The notes under the pieces are model-generated. The model was given only the letters and a program-made list of their open reading frames with translations, ran no database searches and was not told the origin of the DNA. A stretch of 38,658 nt of DNA from Candidatus Apopatosoma intestinale (GTDB lineage Bacteria; Bacillota; Clostridia; Oscillospirales; CAG-272), in the NCBI GenBank assembly GCA_003524145.1, contig DODZ01000039.1:1-38658 (forward strand), in the 5' to 3' direction. Position 1 is the first letter of the stretch. Each line of letters begins with the position of its first letter. A program made the position numbers and the translations under genes. Of the stretch, positions 8,258 through 16,516 are shown one piece after another.

Positions 8258-9625
8258 TTATTTTTCAAAATAGTATATATATACCGAAGGTTTTTCGCCC
8301 TTCAGCGCATCACACATATCAAAGCCCGGATACCATATAACTTCGCCTCCGGCGCATATCACGGGGCGCCTATTTCTCGCCGAAAAGGAGAGCTCTGTGC
8401 GAAGCTTTTTGATTTTTCTTGTGATGCCTCCCGCGCGATAGCTGTCGGTCGGCTGTGCTGTCCTTGCCGAGAGCGCCGCATTTTCATTAAGACAGAAAGA
8501 CTTTACAAAGTGCACGGAATAATCTCCGTATCGCGCCTCTGCCGCAGCGTCAGGCTCGTGCGAAACGAAAATAAGCGAATTGCCGAAGCGATTTTCACCG
8601 AGAACGAGAGGTATATCGAGGATTTTTGACCTCATGGCTTCTTCAAGTTCGATTCTCGTCATGAATGTGATACTATCGCCCGTTGCCACGGCAAAAATGC
8701 CGCATGGAAGCTCGGTTTTCTTTCCCGCGCCACCGCGCATGATATCGCAGACGGCGCGTATATGCAGGCTGTCTATATCTCCGCCGCCTGCCGCATGGTA
8801 CATTCTTGCAAGCACTCTCGTGCGCACCGCTTCGTGGAGCGAGGTGAGTGCCGCTATGGGCACCGTGCGCCTGTCGGCAAGCGAGGCAAAAAATCTTTGT
8901 GCCTCTCCCTCTATAAAATCGCTGTCGCATGAGAGCAGGGAACAGAGACTGCCGAGAGAGTCATCTGCCGCGGGATTTATGCGGCGCAGGCGCGGAAGTA
9001 TCTCATGCCTGATGAAATTTCTTGTGTAGTGCGTATCGGAATTTGTCGCATCGGTGACATATTCTATGCCGTTTTCGCGGCAGTATTCCTCCGTTTCCGC
9101 TCTCGTGCATGAGAGAAGCGGACGGATTATCGTAAAGTCTCCGCATGGGCGCGAGGCGGGAATACCGCAGGCTCCTCTGAGCCCGCTTCCGCGCACGATA
9201 TTGAATATCAGTGTTTCGGCATTGTCGGTTTCCGTATGGGCAAGGGCAATATACTTTGCTCCGTGCCGCCGTGCGCAGTCCGCGAGAGCCGCGTAGCGCT
9301 CGTTTCTCGCCGTTTCCTCAACGGCGACGCCACCCGATATTTCCGCTATATTTATATGCACGGCTTCAAAAGCTATGCCGCGCTCCGAGCAGAAATCGCG
9401 GCAAAAGCGCTCGTCGCGCTCCGCCTCGTCCCCGCGTAGCATATGGTTTATATGGAGTGCCGTTATGCGGGCACCGAGAAGCATATCCGAAGTGAGAAAA
9501 TGAAGCAGAGCCGCGCTGTCCGCACCGCCTGAGAAGCCGACGACAATCCCTTCGGGAGCATCGCCTGCGAGCGGCACGCCGAGCGCTTCAAGCATTCTTC
9601 GCCCTTTTACCGAAAGGATGCTCAT
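8258..9625 (-). CDS. tilS: tRNA(Ile)-lysidine synthetase
   Basis: 455 aa from the ATG at 9625. A GTG at 9634 overlaps the dnaB stop (GTGA) but sits only 2 nt from the GAGGAG, so the ATG is preferred. The N-terminal PP-loop ATPase motif GFSGGADS (about 30-37) and ALHINHMLRG are typical, followed by the LAHTETDNAET and RNFIRHEILPRL segments of TilS and a C-terminal substrate-recognition domain ending in the RKIKKLRTEL and VICAGGEVIWYPGF region. It converts C34 of the tRNA-Ile CAU anticodon to lysidine, so it is essential. It is translationally coupled to dnaB and followed by hpt. Confidence 0.95.
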   Translation of the reverse strand: MSILSVKGRRMLEALGVPLAGDAPEGIVVGFSGGADSAALLHFLTSDMLLGARITALHINHMLRGDEAERDERFCRDFCSERGIAFEAVHINIAEISGGVAVEETARNERYAALADCARRHGAKYIALAHTETDNAETLIFNIVRGSGLRGACGIPASRPCGDFTIIRPLLSCTRAETEEYCRENGIEYVTDATNSDTHYTRNFIRHEILPRLRRINPAADDSLGSLCSLLSCDSDFIEGEAQRFFASLADRRTVPIAALTSLHEAVRTRVLARMYHAAGGGDIDSLHIRAVCDIMRGGAGKKTELPCGIFAVATGDSITFMTRIELEEAMRSKILDIPLVLGENRFGNSLIFVSHEPDAAAEARYGDYSVHFVKSFCLNENAALSARTAQPTDSYRAGGITRKIKKLRTELSFSARNRRPVICAGGEVIWYPGFDMCDALKGEKPSVYIYYFEK

Positions 9626-9630
9626 GGGTG

Positions 9631-10989
9631 TCACGGCTCCTCTCTGTCCTCAATTGAAGTAAACCTCGAATACCTGCCGTCAAAGCCGAGCTTGACATTT
9701 GCCGTCGAACCGTGACGGTTCTTGGCGACAAGGCATTCCGCCTGTGATGTGCCGGCACTGTCAACGCCGCCGACGGCATCCTTGCCCTCGGGCGCGTTTG
9801 CATAATATTCATTTCTGTAAAGGAACATTACTATATCCGCATCCTGCTCGATGGCACCTGAGTCACGCAGGTCGGAAAGCATGGGTCGCTTGTCTGTTCG
9901 GCTTTCGGGTCCGCGGGAGAGCTGAGCACAGCATATGCAGGGTACGCCGAGATCCTTCGCAAGCAGCTTCAGCCCTCGCGAAATATCGCCTACCTCAAGA
10001 ACTCTGCTGTCGCTTCGCCTGTCGCTCTGCATCAACTGAAGATAATCGACTACGACAAGCCCGAGATTCTTCACTCGGCGCAGCTTCGCCTTCATTCCCG
10101 TGACGGTTATCGCGCTGGACGGGTCTATGAGGATATCGCATTCATAGAGCTTGGAGGTGGCATAAGCAATCTTCTGCCAGTCCTGCTCGGAAATCTTGCC
10201 CGAGCGCAGAGCATAGCTGTCCACACCGGCTTCACTTGAGAGCATACGGGAAGCGAGCTGCTCCGCCGACATTTCAAGGCTGAAAACACAAACGGTTTTC
10301 TTCTGCCGTATGGCGATATTCGTCGCTATATTCATGGCAAAGGTAGTTTTACCCATGCCGGGTCGTGCTCCGATAAGAACAAGGTCACCCTTGCCCATGC
10401 CGACGATTATATTATCAATGGCGGAAAAACCCGTAGGCGTTCCCGAAACGGCCGCAGGGTCTGTTCTTATCGCCTCGAGCCTGTCATAGGTCATACCGAG
10501 TGCATCGCGTATATGAACAAAATTCTGCGTTTCGTTTCCTTGAGCGACATCGAAAATTTTCTGCTCGGCATCATCGAGGATATAACGTACTTCGCCGTGC
10601 GCGGCATATGCATTTTCCGTTATCGCTTCGGAAGCCGTTATCAGCTTGCGCAGAATACTTTTGTCCTTGACAATCTGCGCATAATCCTTGATATTTGACG
10701 CAGTGGGAACGACCTCCGCTATCACGCGCAGATATCGCTTTATTTCATCCTCTGTATATACACCGCGGGAAACGAGCATATCAATGAGCGTGATGAGGTT
10801 TATATCCCTGTTTTTGACGAAAAGCTCCTGCATCGCCGCAAAAATTTCGCGATGCTCACCGATATAGAAATCGTCGCCCGTCATGATAGAGCCGATATCA
10901 TTGAATTTTTCGGGGTCTATGAGTATTGCTCCGAGAACGGATTGCTCCGCCTCCAGCGCAAAGGGGACTGTTCTGCCTGCTTCTGCCAT
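9631..10989 (-). CDS. dnaB: Replicative DNA helicase
   Basis: 452 aa. The N-terminal DnaB domain begins with PFALEAEQSVLGAIL, followed by a linker and a RecA-like hexameric helicase domain with Walker A GARPGMGKTT (207-216), Walker B LVVVDYLQLM (Asp at about 315) and the DLRDSGAIEQDADIVMFLYR region (motif H4). No intein or insertion is seen. AAGGAT lies before the ATG. It follows rplI by 37 bp, the classic rplI-dnaB arrangement of Bacillota, and overlaps or abuts tilS. Confidence 0.97.
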   Translation of the reverse strand: MAEAGRTVPFALEAEQSVLGAILIDPEKFNDIGSIMTGDDFYIGEHREIFAAMQELFVKNRDINLITLIDMLVSRGVYTEDEIKRYLRVIAEVVPTASNIKDYAQIVKDKSILRKLITASEAITENAYAAHGEVRYILDDAEQKIFDVAQGNETQNFVHIRDALGMTYDRLEAIRTDPAAVSGTPTGFSAIDNIIVGMGKGDLVLIGARPGMGKTTFAMNIATNIAIRQKKTVCVFSLEMSAEQLASRMLSSEAGVDSYALRSGKISEQDWQKIAYATSKLYECDILIDPSSAITVTGMKAKLRRVKNLGLVVVDYLQLMQSDRRSDSRVLEVGDISRGLKLLAKDLGVPCICCAQLSRGPESRTDKRPMLSDLRDSGAIEQDADIVMFLYRNEYYANAPEGKDAVGGVDSAGTSQAECLVAKNRHGSTANVKLGFDGRYSRFTSIEDREEP

Positions 10990-11026
10990 AACTTAATCCT
11001 TCATGAGTGAATTTTTCTTTTGCGGA

Positions 11027-11473
11027 TTATTTCTCCGCTACAACAACATTTATCTTTCCCGAAATATCGCCGTAGAGCTTGACCTCGAGGCTGTATGTGC
11101 CGAAAGCCTTTATCGGCTCGGGTATTTCTATCTTTCTCTTGTCAACTTCAATTCCTGCCTGCTCGAGTAGCTTTTCCGCTATTTCCTTTGACGTGACGGA
11201 GCCGTAGGTTTTTCCGTCTGCTCCTGCCTGCGCCGCTATCTTGACCATTATGCCTTCGAGCTTTGTGGCAGTCGTGCGTGCGGCTTCCTTTTCAAGCTCT
11301 ATTTTGTGAAGCCTTGCCTCTTCCTTGCCCTTCATTTCGTTCATGAGCTTTGCATCGGCTTCTGCCGCGAGCTTTTTCGGGAAAAGAAAGTTCTTTGCAT
11401 ATCCGTCCGATACTTTTATTATATCGCCTTTTTTACCCTGTCCTTTTACATCGGCTAAAAGTATTACCTTCAT
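11027..11473 (-). CDS. rplI: 50S ribosomal protein L9
   Basis: 148 aa from the ATG at 11473. AAGAGGT is 8 nt before this ATG but only 2 nt before the upstream ATG at 11479, and MKVILLADVKGQGKKGD is the normal L9 start. The N-terminal rRNA-binding domain carries the GYAKNFLFPKKLA signature (about 26-38), then the long connecting helix rich in Lys/Glu, and the C-terminal domain with the DGKTYGSVTSKEIA segment. First gene of the operon that continues into dnaB. Confidence 0.97.
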   Translation of the reverse strand: MKVILLADVKGQGKKGDIIKVSDGYAKNFLFPKKLAAEADAKLMNEMKGKEEARLHKIELEKEAARTTATKLEGIMVKIAAQAGADGKTYGSVTSKEIAEKLLEQAGIEVDKRKIEIPEPIKAFGTYSLEVKLYGDISGKINVVVAEK

Positions 11474-11508
11474 TTGCATATACCTCTTGATTCCATAGAT
11501 TTATAATA

Positions 11509-11537
11509 ATAATACCACAGCTTTATCCGCAAGTCAA
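11509..11537 (-). promoter_or_regulatory. Promoter of the rplI-dnaB-tilS-hpt operon
   Basis: On the minus strand TTGACT (11532-11537), a 17-bp spacer, TATTAT (11509-11514). The start site is expected near 11502, about 30 nt before rplI. It is divergent from the T-box promoter 49 bp away. Confidence 0.75.
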
Positions 11538-11585
11538 CAGAATTTGCCGAAAAAGAGAAAAGCTGAAATTTTTTTGCAAAAACTC

Positions 11586-11614
11586 TTGACAAAAGCAAAA
11601 ATGCATGATATAAT
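11586..11614 (+). promoter_or_regulatory. Consensus promoter of the T-box transcript
   Basis: TTGACA (11586-11591), exactly 17 bp, TATAAT (11609-11614): a perfect sigma-A consensus. This fits a leader that is always initiated and regulated by termination. Confidence 0.9.
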
Positions 11615-11620
11615 GCAGAA

Positions 11621-11895
11621 AAATCAAACCTGCGAAGAAGAAGAGTAGTCGAAGGGCGATTCTCAAAGCGAGCTGTGGGCGGTGAGAGCACGGCAGAGGA
11701 GTTTTCGATGAATGGGCTTCCGAGGGCGGACGAAAGCCGAAAGGCAAGTAGCAATCGACGGGGTGCGCTTCCGTTACCATGGCGCCGCGTATATTCTGTA
11801 CGCGATAAAGAGGAAGTATTTTTATATTTCCATTCGGGTGGCACCGCGGATATGTTTATTCGTCCCGAGTATCGAGAGATACTCGGGGTTTTTTT
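11621..11895 (+). promoter_or_regulatory. T-box riboswitch, tryptophan specific
   Basis: A transcription-terminating T-box leader that reads uncharged tRNA. Stem I shows AGTA (11644-11647) on the 5' side of the specifier loop, closed by GTCGAA pairing with TTCGAT, then GAA-TGG on the 3' side (specifier TGG at 11713-11715), with GAAG/CTTC below. The AGCGAGCTG...GGTGAGA...CGGCAG segment (about 11668-11697) is the apical part of Stem I. The antiterminator element GGGTGGCACCGCGG (11836-11849) has the bulge UGGC, whose C would pair with discriminator G73 of tRNA-Trp. Both the codon and the discriminator point to Trp. A terminator at 11864-11895 completes it. The pairings were drawn by eye. Confidence 0.93.
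11864..11895 (+). terminator. T-box intrinsic terminator
   Basis: CCCGAGTATC (11864-11873), loop GAGA, GATACTCGGG (11878-11887), then seven T. It competes with the antiterminator that contains the T-box sequence. Confidence 0.93.
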
Positions 11896-11920
11896 ATTTT
11901 TTTGCAAAGGAGAAAAGATT

Positions 11921-12010
11921 ATGTTTGTACTGTCAGGGCGATGGCGTGATTTGAATTCAAGCAGGAATCACATAATAAAACAAAAATCTGAAAGGAATTT
12001 AAAATCATGA
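11921..12010 (+). CDS. Possible 29-aa leader peptide with a single Trp codon
   Basis: An ATG at 11921 follows AAAGGAGA at 8-nt spacing. The frame runs 29 codons and ends in a TGA that overlaps the ATG of the next gene (ATGA), the arrangement of translational coupling. The peptide begins MFVLSGRWRDL and has one Trp (codon 8, 11942-11944), whereas the three downstream transporter proteins have none. The stem GTGATT/AATCAC (11946-11951 and 11966-11971) begins 1 nt after the Trp codon. It resembles no protein I know. Function as a coupling or sensing ORF is inference. The importer gene also has its own AAAGGA 10 nt before its ATG. Confidence 0.4.
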   Translation: MFVLSGRWRDLNSSRNHIIKQKSERNLKS

Positions 12011-12984
12011 AAAAAACAGTATCTTTAATAATTTCCGTAGCACTTATCGCTATGTCGCTTCTTGCTTTCTCCTCCTGCGGAGAAAAGGCAAAACCAACCA
12101 TAGGCATCATTCAGTTCGGCTCACATGAATCTCTTGTAAACTGCTATGAGGGTATCATTCTCGGTCTGCGCGACAGCGGCATAGACCTTAACGACTATAA
12201 TGTAGAGCTTCTCAACAGCAATTTCGACCCGAGCGTATCGCAGTCACAGGCAAAAACGCTTGTAAACAAGGGCGCCAAGGTCATCATAGCTATAGCAACT
12301 CCCTCTGCGGTAGCCGCCGCAAACGCCGCCGACGGTGCTGTTCCCGTAGTTTACTGCGCAGTTACCGACGGTGCCACAATGGCAAATTACGAAAATGTGA
12401 CAGGCTCCTCCGATATCCCGAATGCCGAGAAACAGCTTGAGGTTGTCATGGCATATATGGGCAAAACCGATTCGCTCAAAATAGGCGTTCTCTACTCCAC
12501 AGAGGAATCCAGCTCCCCTCTTCAGGTGGCAAACCTCAAGAAGGCGGCTGAGGCTGTAGACAGCATGAATGTCACCATAGTCGACAAAGCCGTAGCCGAT
12601 ATCAACACCATCGACACAGCGGTAAACAGTCTCATTGACAGCGGCATTGACTGCTTTGTAAATCTGCTCGACAATACAATCGTCGGCAAGCTCGAATCCA
12701 ATATTCTCCCGATAACCATGGAGAAGAAAATACCCGTTTTCGGCTCTGAGGTTGAGCAGGTGAAGAAGGGTTGTGTCGCAAGCTCCTCCATCGACTATAA
12801 AAATGATGTCGGTATGGCGGCAGGCAAGGCAGCGGCAGAGGTTCTCGGCGGAAAGAATGCTTCCGATATTCCTCCCGTGGTAGTGACAAACCCGCAGGTT
12901 TATATCAACAGTGCCGCCTGCGAAGAGCTTGGGCTCAAGTTGCCCGAAAACACACTCGGTGCAAAGGATGTTTCCACTCACTGA
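12007..12984 (+). CDS. trpX: ABC transporter substrate-binding lipoprotein, tryptophan importer
   Basis: 325 aa of the ABC_sub_bind family (PF04392-like). It has an N-terminal lipoprotein signal (MKKTVSLIISVALIAMSLLAFSSC, lipidated Cys at 24) and two Rossmann-like lobes beginning PTIGIIQFGSHESLVNC and LKIGVLYSTEE. It should be anchored outside the membrane and deliver ligand to the permease. Assignment to tryptophan rests on the Trp-specific T-box upstream, consistent with the TrpXYZ systems described in Bacillota; the sequence alone would not give the ligand. The protein contains no Trp residue. The permease gene follows after 19 bp. Confidence 0.85.
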   Translation: MKKTVSLIISVALIAMSLLAFSSCGEKAKPTIGIIQFGSHESLVNCYEGIILGLRDSGIDLNDYNVELLNSNFDPSVSQSQAKTLVNKGAKVIIAIATPSAVAAANAADGAVPVVYCAVTDGATMANYENVTGSSDIPNAEKQLEVVMAYMGKTDSLKIGVLYSTEESSSPLQVANLKKAAEAVDSMNVTIVDKAVADINTIDTAVNSLIDSGIDCFVNLLDNTIVGKLESNILPITMEKKIPVFGSEVEQVKKGCVASSSIDYKNDVGMAAGKAAAEVLGGKNASDIPPVVVTNPQVYINSAACEELGLKLPENTLGAKDVSTH

Positions 12985-13003
12985 ACTGAAAGGATAAAGA
13001 AAA

Positions 13004-13957
13004 ATGCTTTTTCTGGGAACCACCATAGACGGACTCCAGATGGGTCTGTGCTTTGCGATAATCGCACTCGGAGTATATATTTCATATTCGATACTGGATT
13101 TTCCCGATCTTTCGGTCGATGGCACATTTCCGCTGGGCGGAGTTTGTGCGACTATATTCATGCTCCGTCTCGGAATAAATCCGATAATCGCGACGTTGCT
13201 TGCTTTCTTTGTCGGCATGGCGGCAGGTGCCGTCACGGGGCTGCTCCATGTGAAATTCCGCATATCGAAGCTTCTCTCCGGTATCATCGTGATGACGGCA
13301 CTGCTCTCCGTCAACCTTGCGCTGACTAAGCTGCTCACCGGTACAGGATATACCACGACTATCTTCTCCTACAGGAGCAAGGGACTTGCGGGTATGTTCG
13401 GCGGGAAAGCCGTAAAAATTTTCGGCGAGAGCGCAGGCGCAAAGGATATGGCGACGATAATTATCCTTCTTCTTGCCGTCATCTTCTGCAAGGTATTCGT
13501 AGATCTTTTCAAAAAAACAAAAATGGGATATATGCTCGGGGCGACAGGCGGAAGCGAACGTCTTGTCACTTATCTGGGCAAAGACCCCGGCACATATAAG
13601 ATACTCGGCATCTCTCTTGCAAACGGGTTCGCTTCCATGGGCGGTGCGCTCTATTCTCAGCTTTATATGCAGTATGACAATAACTCGGGCAGCGGCAAGG
13701 TTGTGCTTGCCCTTGCCTCGGTTATTATAGGCATGGCGGTATTTTCAAATATCAGATTTATGCAGAAAACGACAGCCGTCGTACTCGGCGCGATAATATA
13801 TTCGCTCTGCCTGAATTATCTCGTGCTTGTGGACAGGGACGGAATATATCTGAAGCTCATGAATGCCGTGCTTTTCGCGCTGATTCTTATTTTCAATGAT
13901 AAGATAACATCATTTCTCTCAAAAAAGCAGATAAAGGCAGGTGGCAAAAATGCTTGA
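13004..13957 (+). CDS. trpY: ABC transporter permease, tryptophan importer
   Basis: 317 aa, strongly hydrophobic, with about eight or nine predicted membrane segments, of the branched-chain amino acid/ribose permease superfamily. The N-terminal ISYSILDFPDLSVDGTFPLGG and the later ATGGSERLVTYLGKDPGTYK loop (coupling to the ATPase) are typical of permeases paired with ABC_sub_bind proteins. AAAGGATAA precedes the ATG. Its end overlaps the ATPase gene by 8 bp. No Trp residue is present. The substrate is inferred from the T-box. Confidence 0.87.
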   Translation: MLFLGTTIDGLQMGLCFAIIALGVYISYSILDFPDLSVDGTFPLGGVCATIFMLRLGINPIIATLLAFFVGMAAGAVTGLLHVKFRISKLLSGIIVMTALLSVNLALTKLLTGTGYTTTIFSYRSKGLAGMFGGKAVKIFGESAGAKDMATIIILLLAVIFCKVFVDLFKKTKMGYMLGATGGSERLVTYLGKDPGTYKILGISLANGFASMGGALYSQLYMQYDNNSGSGKVVLALASVIIGMAVFSNIRFMQKTTAVVLGAIIYSLCLNYLVLVDRDGIYLKLMNAVLFALILIFNDKITSFLSKKQIKAGGKNA

Positions 13958-14723
13958 ACTCATCGGAGCAGACAAGACCTTCAACCGCGGAACGGTCAAT
14001 GAAATCAAGCTTTTTGAAAATTTTTCGCTATCTGTGAAAACGGGTGAGTTTGTCTCTGTTGTCGGTTCAAACGGCTCGGGCAAGACGACACTGCTGAATC
14101 TTATCAGCGGCAGTATCCCCATCGATTCGGGCAAGGTGATACTTGACGGTGTAGATATGACAAAGCTGCCAGAATATAAGCGGGCAAAGAAAATAGGCAG
14201 AGTTTTTCAGGACCCTGCCGTCGGCACCGTGCCGTATATGACGATAACAGAAAATCTTTTCCTCGCCGCAAACAAGGGCAAGCCGTACAATCTCTCGTTT
14301 GCCGTGGACAGGAAGAAAAAAGAATATTTCCGCGAAATTCTGCATACGCTCGGGCTCGGACTTGAGGATAAAACGGAAATCCCCGTCGGGCTTCTCTCGG
14401 GCGGTCAGCGTCAGGCACTCTCGCTTATCATGAGTACGCTCACACCTGTGGATTTGCTTCTGCTCGATGAGCATACAGCGGCTCTCGACCCGAAAACGGC
14501 GGAAACGATAATGCTCCTCACGGACAAGATAGTGCGCGAGAAGAAGCTGACCGCCATCATGATAACGCATAATCTGCGTTATGCCGTTGAATACGGAAAT
14601 CGTCTCATCATGATGCATGAGGGCAAGGCGATAATAGATAAAGCAGAAAACGAGAAGGCACAGACGGAAACTGCGGATATTCTCCGCGTTTTCAATGAAA
14701 TAAGCATAGAATGCGGTAATTAA
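13950..14723 (+). CDS. trpZ: ABC transporter ATP-binding protein, tryptophan importer
   Basis: 257 aa from the ATG at 13950, which follows AGGTGG; the in-frame GTG at 13941 overlaps that binding site and is rejected. Walker A GSNGSGKTT, Q-loop VFQDP, signature LLSGGQRQALSL, Walker B LLLLDEHTAALDP and the switch His in MITHNL are all intact. The Glu-His after Walker B (DEHTAALDP) is typical of this ATPase group. It energises import with the permease. No Trp residue is present. A strong terminator lies directly after the stop. Confidence 0.9.
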   Translation: MLELIGADKTFNRGTVNEIKLFENFSLSVKTGEFVSVVGSNGSGKTTLLNLISGSIPIDSGKVILDGVDMTKLPEYKRAKKIGRVFQDPAVGTVPYMTITENLFLAANKGKPYNLSFAVDRKKKEYFREILHTLGLGLEDKTEIPVGLLSGGQRQALSLIMSTLTPVDLLLLDEHTAALDPKTAETIMLLTDKIVREKKLTAIMITHNLRYAVEYGNRLIMMHEGKAIIDKAENEKAQTETADILRVFNEISIECGN

Positions 14724-14754
14724 AAAATCGGCAGGGAAGCCCCTGCCGATTTTT
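14723..14754. terminator. Bidirectional terminator between importer and RiPP cluster
   Basis: AAAAATCGGCAGGG, loop AAGC, CCCTGCCGATTTTT. A/T tracts on both sides let it end both the importer transcript and the minus-strand RiPP transcript. Confidence 0.92.
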
Positions 14755-14830
14755 GTGTTTTCGGGTTGGTTTTATTTCGATTTTCGTTCTCTGCAATACG
14801 GCATGATAACTGCACGGTACTCACAGCCGC

Positions 14831-15055
14831 TTATCCCTTGTTCTTGGAATTATTTCGATGGACTACCAGCACATTTAAGCAGTACGGGCATCTGATGCGG
14901 TCATTAATCAGCAAATCAAAAATGGATGTCGGAATAAACTTGCCGCAGATCGGGCAGGATATGCCGGGTGTTTTTGATGACGTACCGCCGGAAATTTCCT
15001 TCAGATCTTCGTCCGTGAGCAGGTATTCTTTCTTTTCGTTGTTTTTGTTATCCAT
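14831..15055 (-). CDS. Double-glycine leader peptide with CPxC pairs (RiPP precursor candidate)
   Basis: 74 aa from the ATG at 15055 (AAAGGAA 7 nt upstream); longer frames lack a binding site. The leader ends in YLLTDEDLKEISGG, the double-glycine cleavage pattern recognised by C39 peptidases. The predicted 50-residue core holds SCPICGKFIPTSI and RCPYCLNVLVV, a CPxCG/CPxC pair that resembles a zinc ribbon, and ends in a basic Asn/Lys tail. The gene is the last of the cluster, 32 bp after the radical SAM gene, so it may be a substrate of that enzyme or of the C39 exporter. Alternatively it is a small zinc-binding accessory peptide. No activity can be assigned. Confidence 0.7.
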   Translation of the reverse strand: MDNKNNEKKEYLLTDEDLKEISGGTSSKTPGISCPICGKFIPTSIFDLLINDRIRCPYCLNVLVVHRNNSKNKG

Positions 15056-15087
15056 AATTATATTCCTTTTTTTAATCTGAAATTTTA

Positions 15088-16473
15088 TTAAATATTTGTA
15101 CTGTAGCAGGGCAGAGCCGCCGCTATTTTTTCGGCGTAGCCCTTCTCCCAAAAAAGACATTTTGAGGGGTCAATTCCGAGTTTATCCCCCGTAAGTGCGA
15201 GCGCAATCGCACGGCAACCGCCGTTGCATTGCTCAAAATGAGCGCATTTGCCGCATTTTTCGTTTTTGTCGCGCAGAGTGCCTATAGTCGTGCAGACCTC
15301 ATCGAGATACTTGCCGCCGGAGAGCATATCGCAAAGCGGCGTTCTTTTCAGATTGCCGAGAAAATCACCGTGCTGTTCATAATAGCCCGACATCTGATGG
15401 CAGGGATAGACATTGCCGTTTGCCGCCACAGCTATCATTCCGCGATTTCCCTTGCATACGGGCGCACTGTCGCGATATTTGCCCGTGCATGAAGCGACGG
15501 CGGCGAGAGTATAGAAATTATGCATCGGAAAGAGCGTTCCGAATTGCCAAACAGTCAGATTCATACGGTGGTCACCTGCCGCGTACTCACGCCAGAGCGC
15601 GAGCGCCTCATCGAAATATTCTCCGAAGGTAAGGCGGGCATCACCTGCATTCTGCACCCATCTGGGGGCTTCCGTGGTGCGTATTATACGCATTTCATCG
15701 ACACCCATCAAGTCAAGCGCATTTGCCGTTTCAAGCATACTGCCGTGATTGCGGCGGTTTATATTTGTCTGCACCTTGACGCGAAATCCGGCTTCATGAC
15801 AGAGCGATATCGCGCGCAATGCCGTCTCCTCGGCGCCCTTGTGATTTCGCATCCGGTCATGATAACCGATGCCGTCAAAAGATATTTTCATAAGCGGCAT
15901 GCATCCGAGCGCCTTCATGCGCAAAAGCGTCTGCCTGTTTATGAAATAACCGTTTGTATTCAGTTCCTCAACATACATTCCACGCGAATAAATTCCTTCG
16001 AGTATATCGAAAAAGTTTTTATGAAGCATCGGTTCGCCGCCTGTTATCGTAAAGGCATTGATACCGCAATCGCGTGCCTCATCGAGCAGATGCTCTGCCT
16101 CCTCCCTGCTCCATTCGCTCATGAGCGGAGCATTGTCGGCGGCATTGAAGCAATGAATGCAGTTGTAGTTGCATTTGCCTGTTATCATCCAGTTCATAGC
16201 AGGGAAATATCTGTTGTTGCAGATGCGTGCTCTGCTCCAATCGGAGAGATTTTCGCCGTTTTTCGCTTCACTGATGAAGCCTTTTTCCGTCAAATCGCGT
16301 GCAAGAGAGCTTTCCTCTGCCGACGGCAGCTCGGTTTTTCCGTCGCATGACGACAGAAATTCAAATTCTTCTTTTTTCAGCCCGATTGCATTCCGCTCTC
16401 CTTTTATGTAATAGGCATATGGTACAAGCTGCCATGAACGCAGAGCAATATTCGGATTTAATATATATTGCAT
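15088..16473 (-). CDS. Radical SAM/SPASM peptide maturase
   Basis: 461 aa. The radical SAM 4Fe-4S motif is GKCNYNCIHC (Cys101, Cys105, Cys108), followed by ITGGEPMLH and LNTNGYFI typical of the SAM-binding barrel. The C terminus is a SPASM/twitch-type auxiliary cluster region: VCKGNRGMIAVAANGNVYPC, then CGKCAHFEQCNGGCRAIA and a final Cys in KCLFW. The N-terminal about 80 residues (winged-helix pattern ending in LARDLTEKGFIS) look like the RiPP recognition element found in SPASM maturases. Such enzymes install thioether, C-C or other crosslinks in Cys-rich precursors. GGAGAAA lies before the ATG. It sits between a Nif11 precursor and a CPxC double-Gly peptide. Confidence 0.9.
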   Translation of the reverse strand: MQYILNPNIALRSWQLVPYAYYIKGERNAIGLKKEEFEFLSSCDGKTELPSAEESSLARDLTEKGFISEAKNGENLSDWSRARICNNRYFPAMNWMITGKCNYNCIHCFNAADNAPLMSEWSREEAEHLLDEARDCGINAFTITGGEPMLHKNFFDILEGIYSRGMYVEELNTNGYFINRQTLLRMKALGCMPLMKISFDGIGYHDRMRNHKGAEETALRAISLCHEAGFRVKVQTNINRRNHGSMLETANALDLMGVDEMRIIRTTEAPRWVQNAGDARLTFGEYFDEALALWREYAAGDHRMNLTVWQFGTLFPMHNFYTLAAVASCTGKYRDSAPVCKGNRGMIAVAANGNVYPCHQMSGYYEQHGDFLGNLKRTPLCDMLSGGKYLDEVCTTIGTLRDKNEKCGKCAHFEQCNGGCRAIALALTGDKLGIDPSKCLFWEKGYAEKIAAALPCYSTNI

Positions 16474-16516
16474 TGCTTTCTCCGTTTGAAGGTCGGTTAT
16501 TTTTGTACTTTTACAA

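Noticed and set aside
12244..13356. Long minus-strand open frame (370 codons) opposite the importer genes
   Set aside because: It is antisense to two clearly real genes, has no homology or binding site, and arises from their codon bias.
15520..16350. Plus-strand open frame of 276 codons
   Set aside because: It is a shadow of the radical SAM gene; the real frame has the CxxxCxxC and SPASM motifs.
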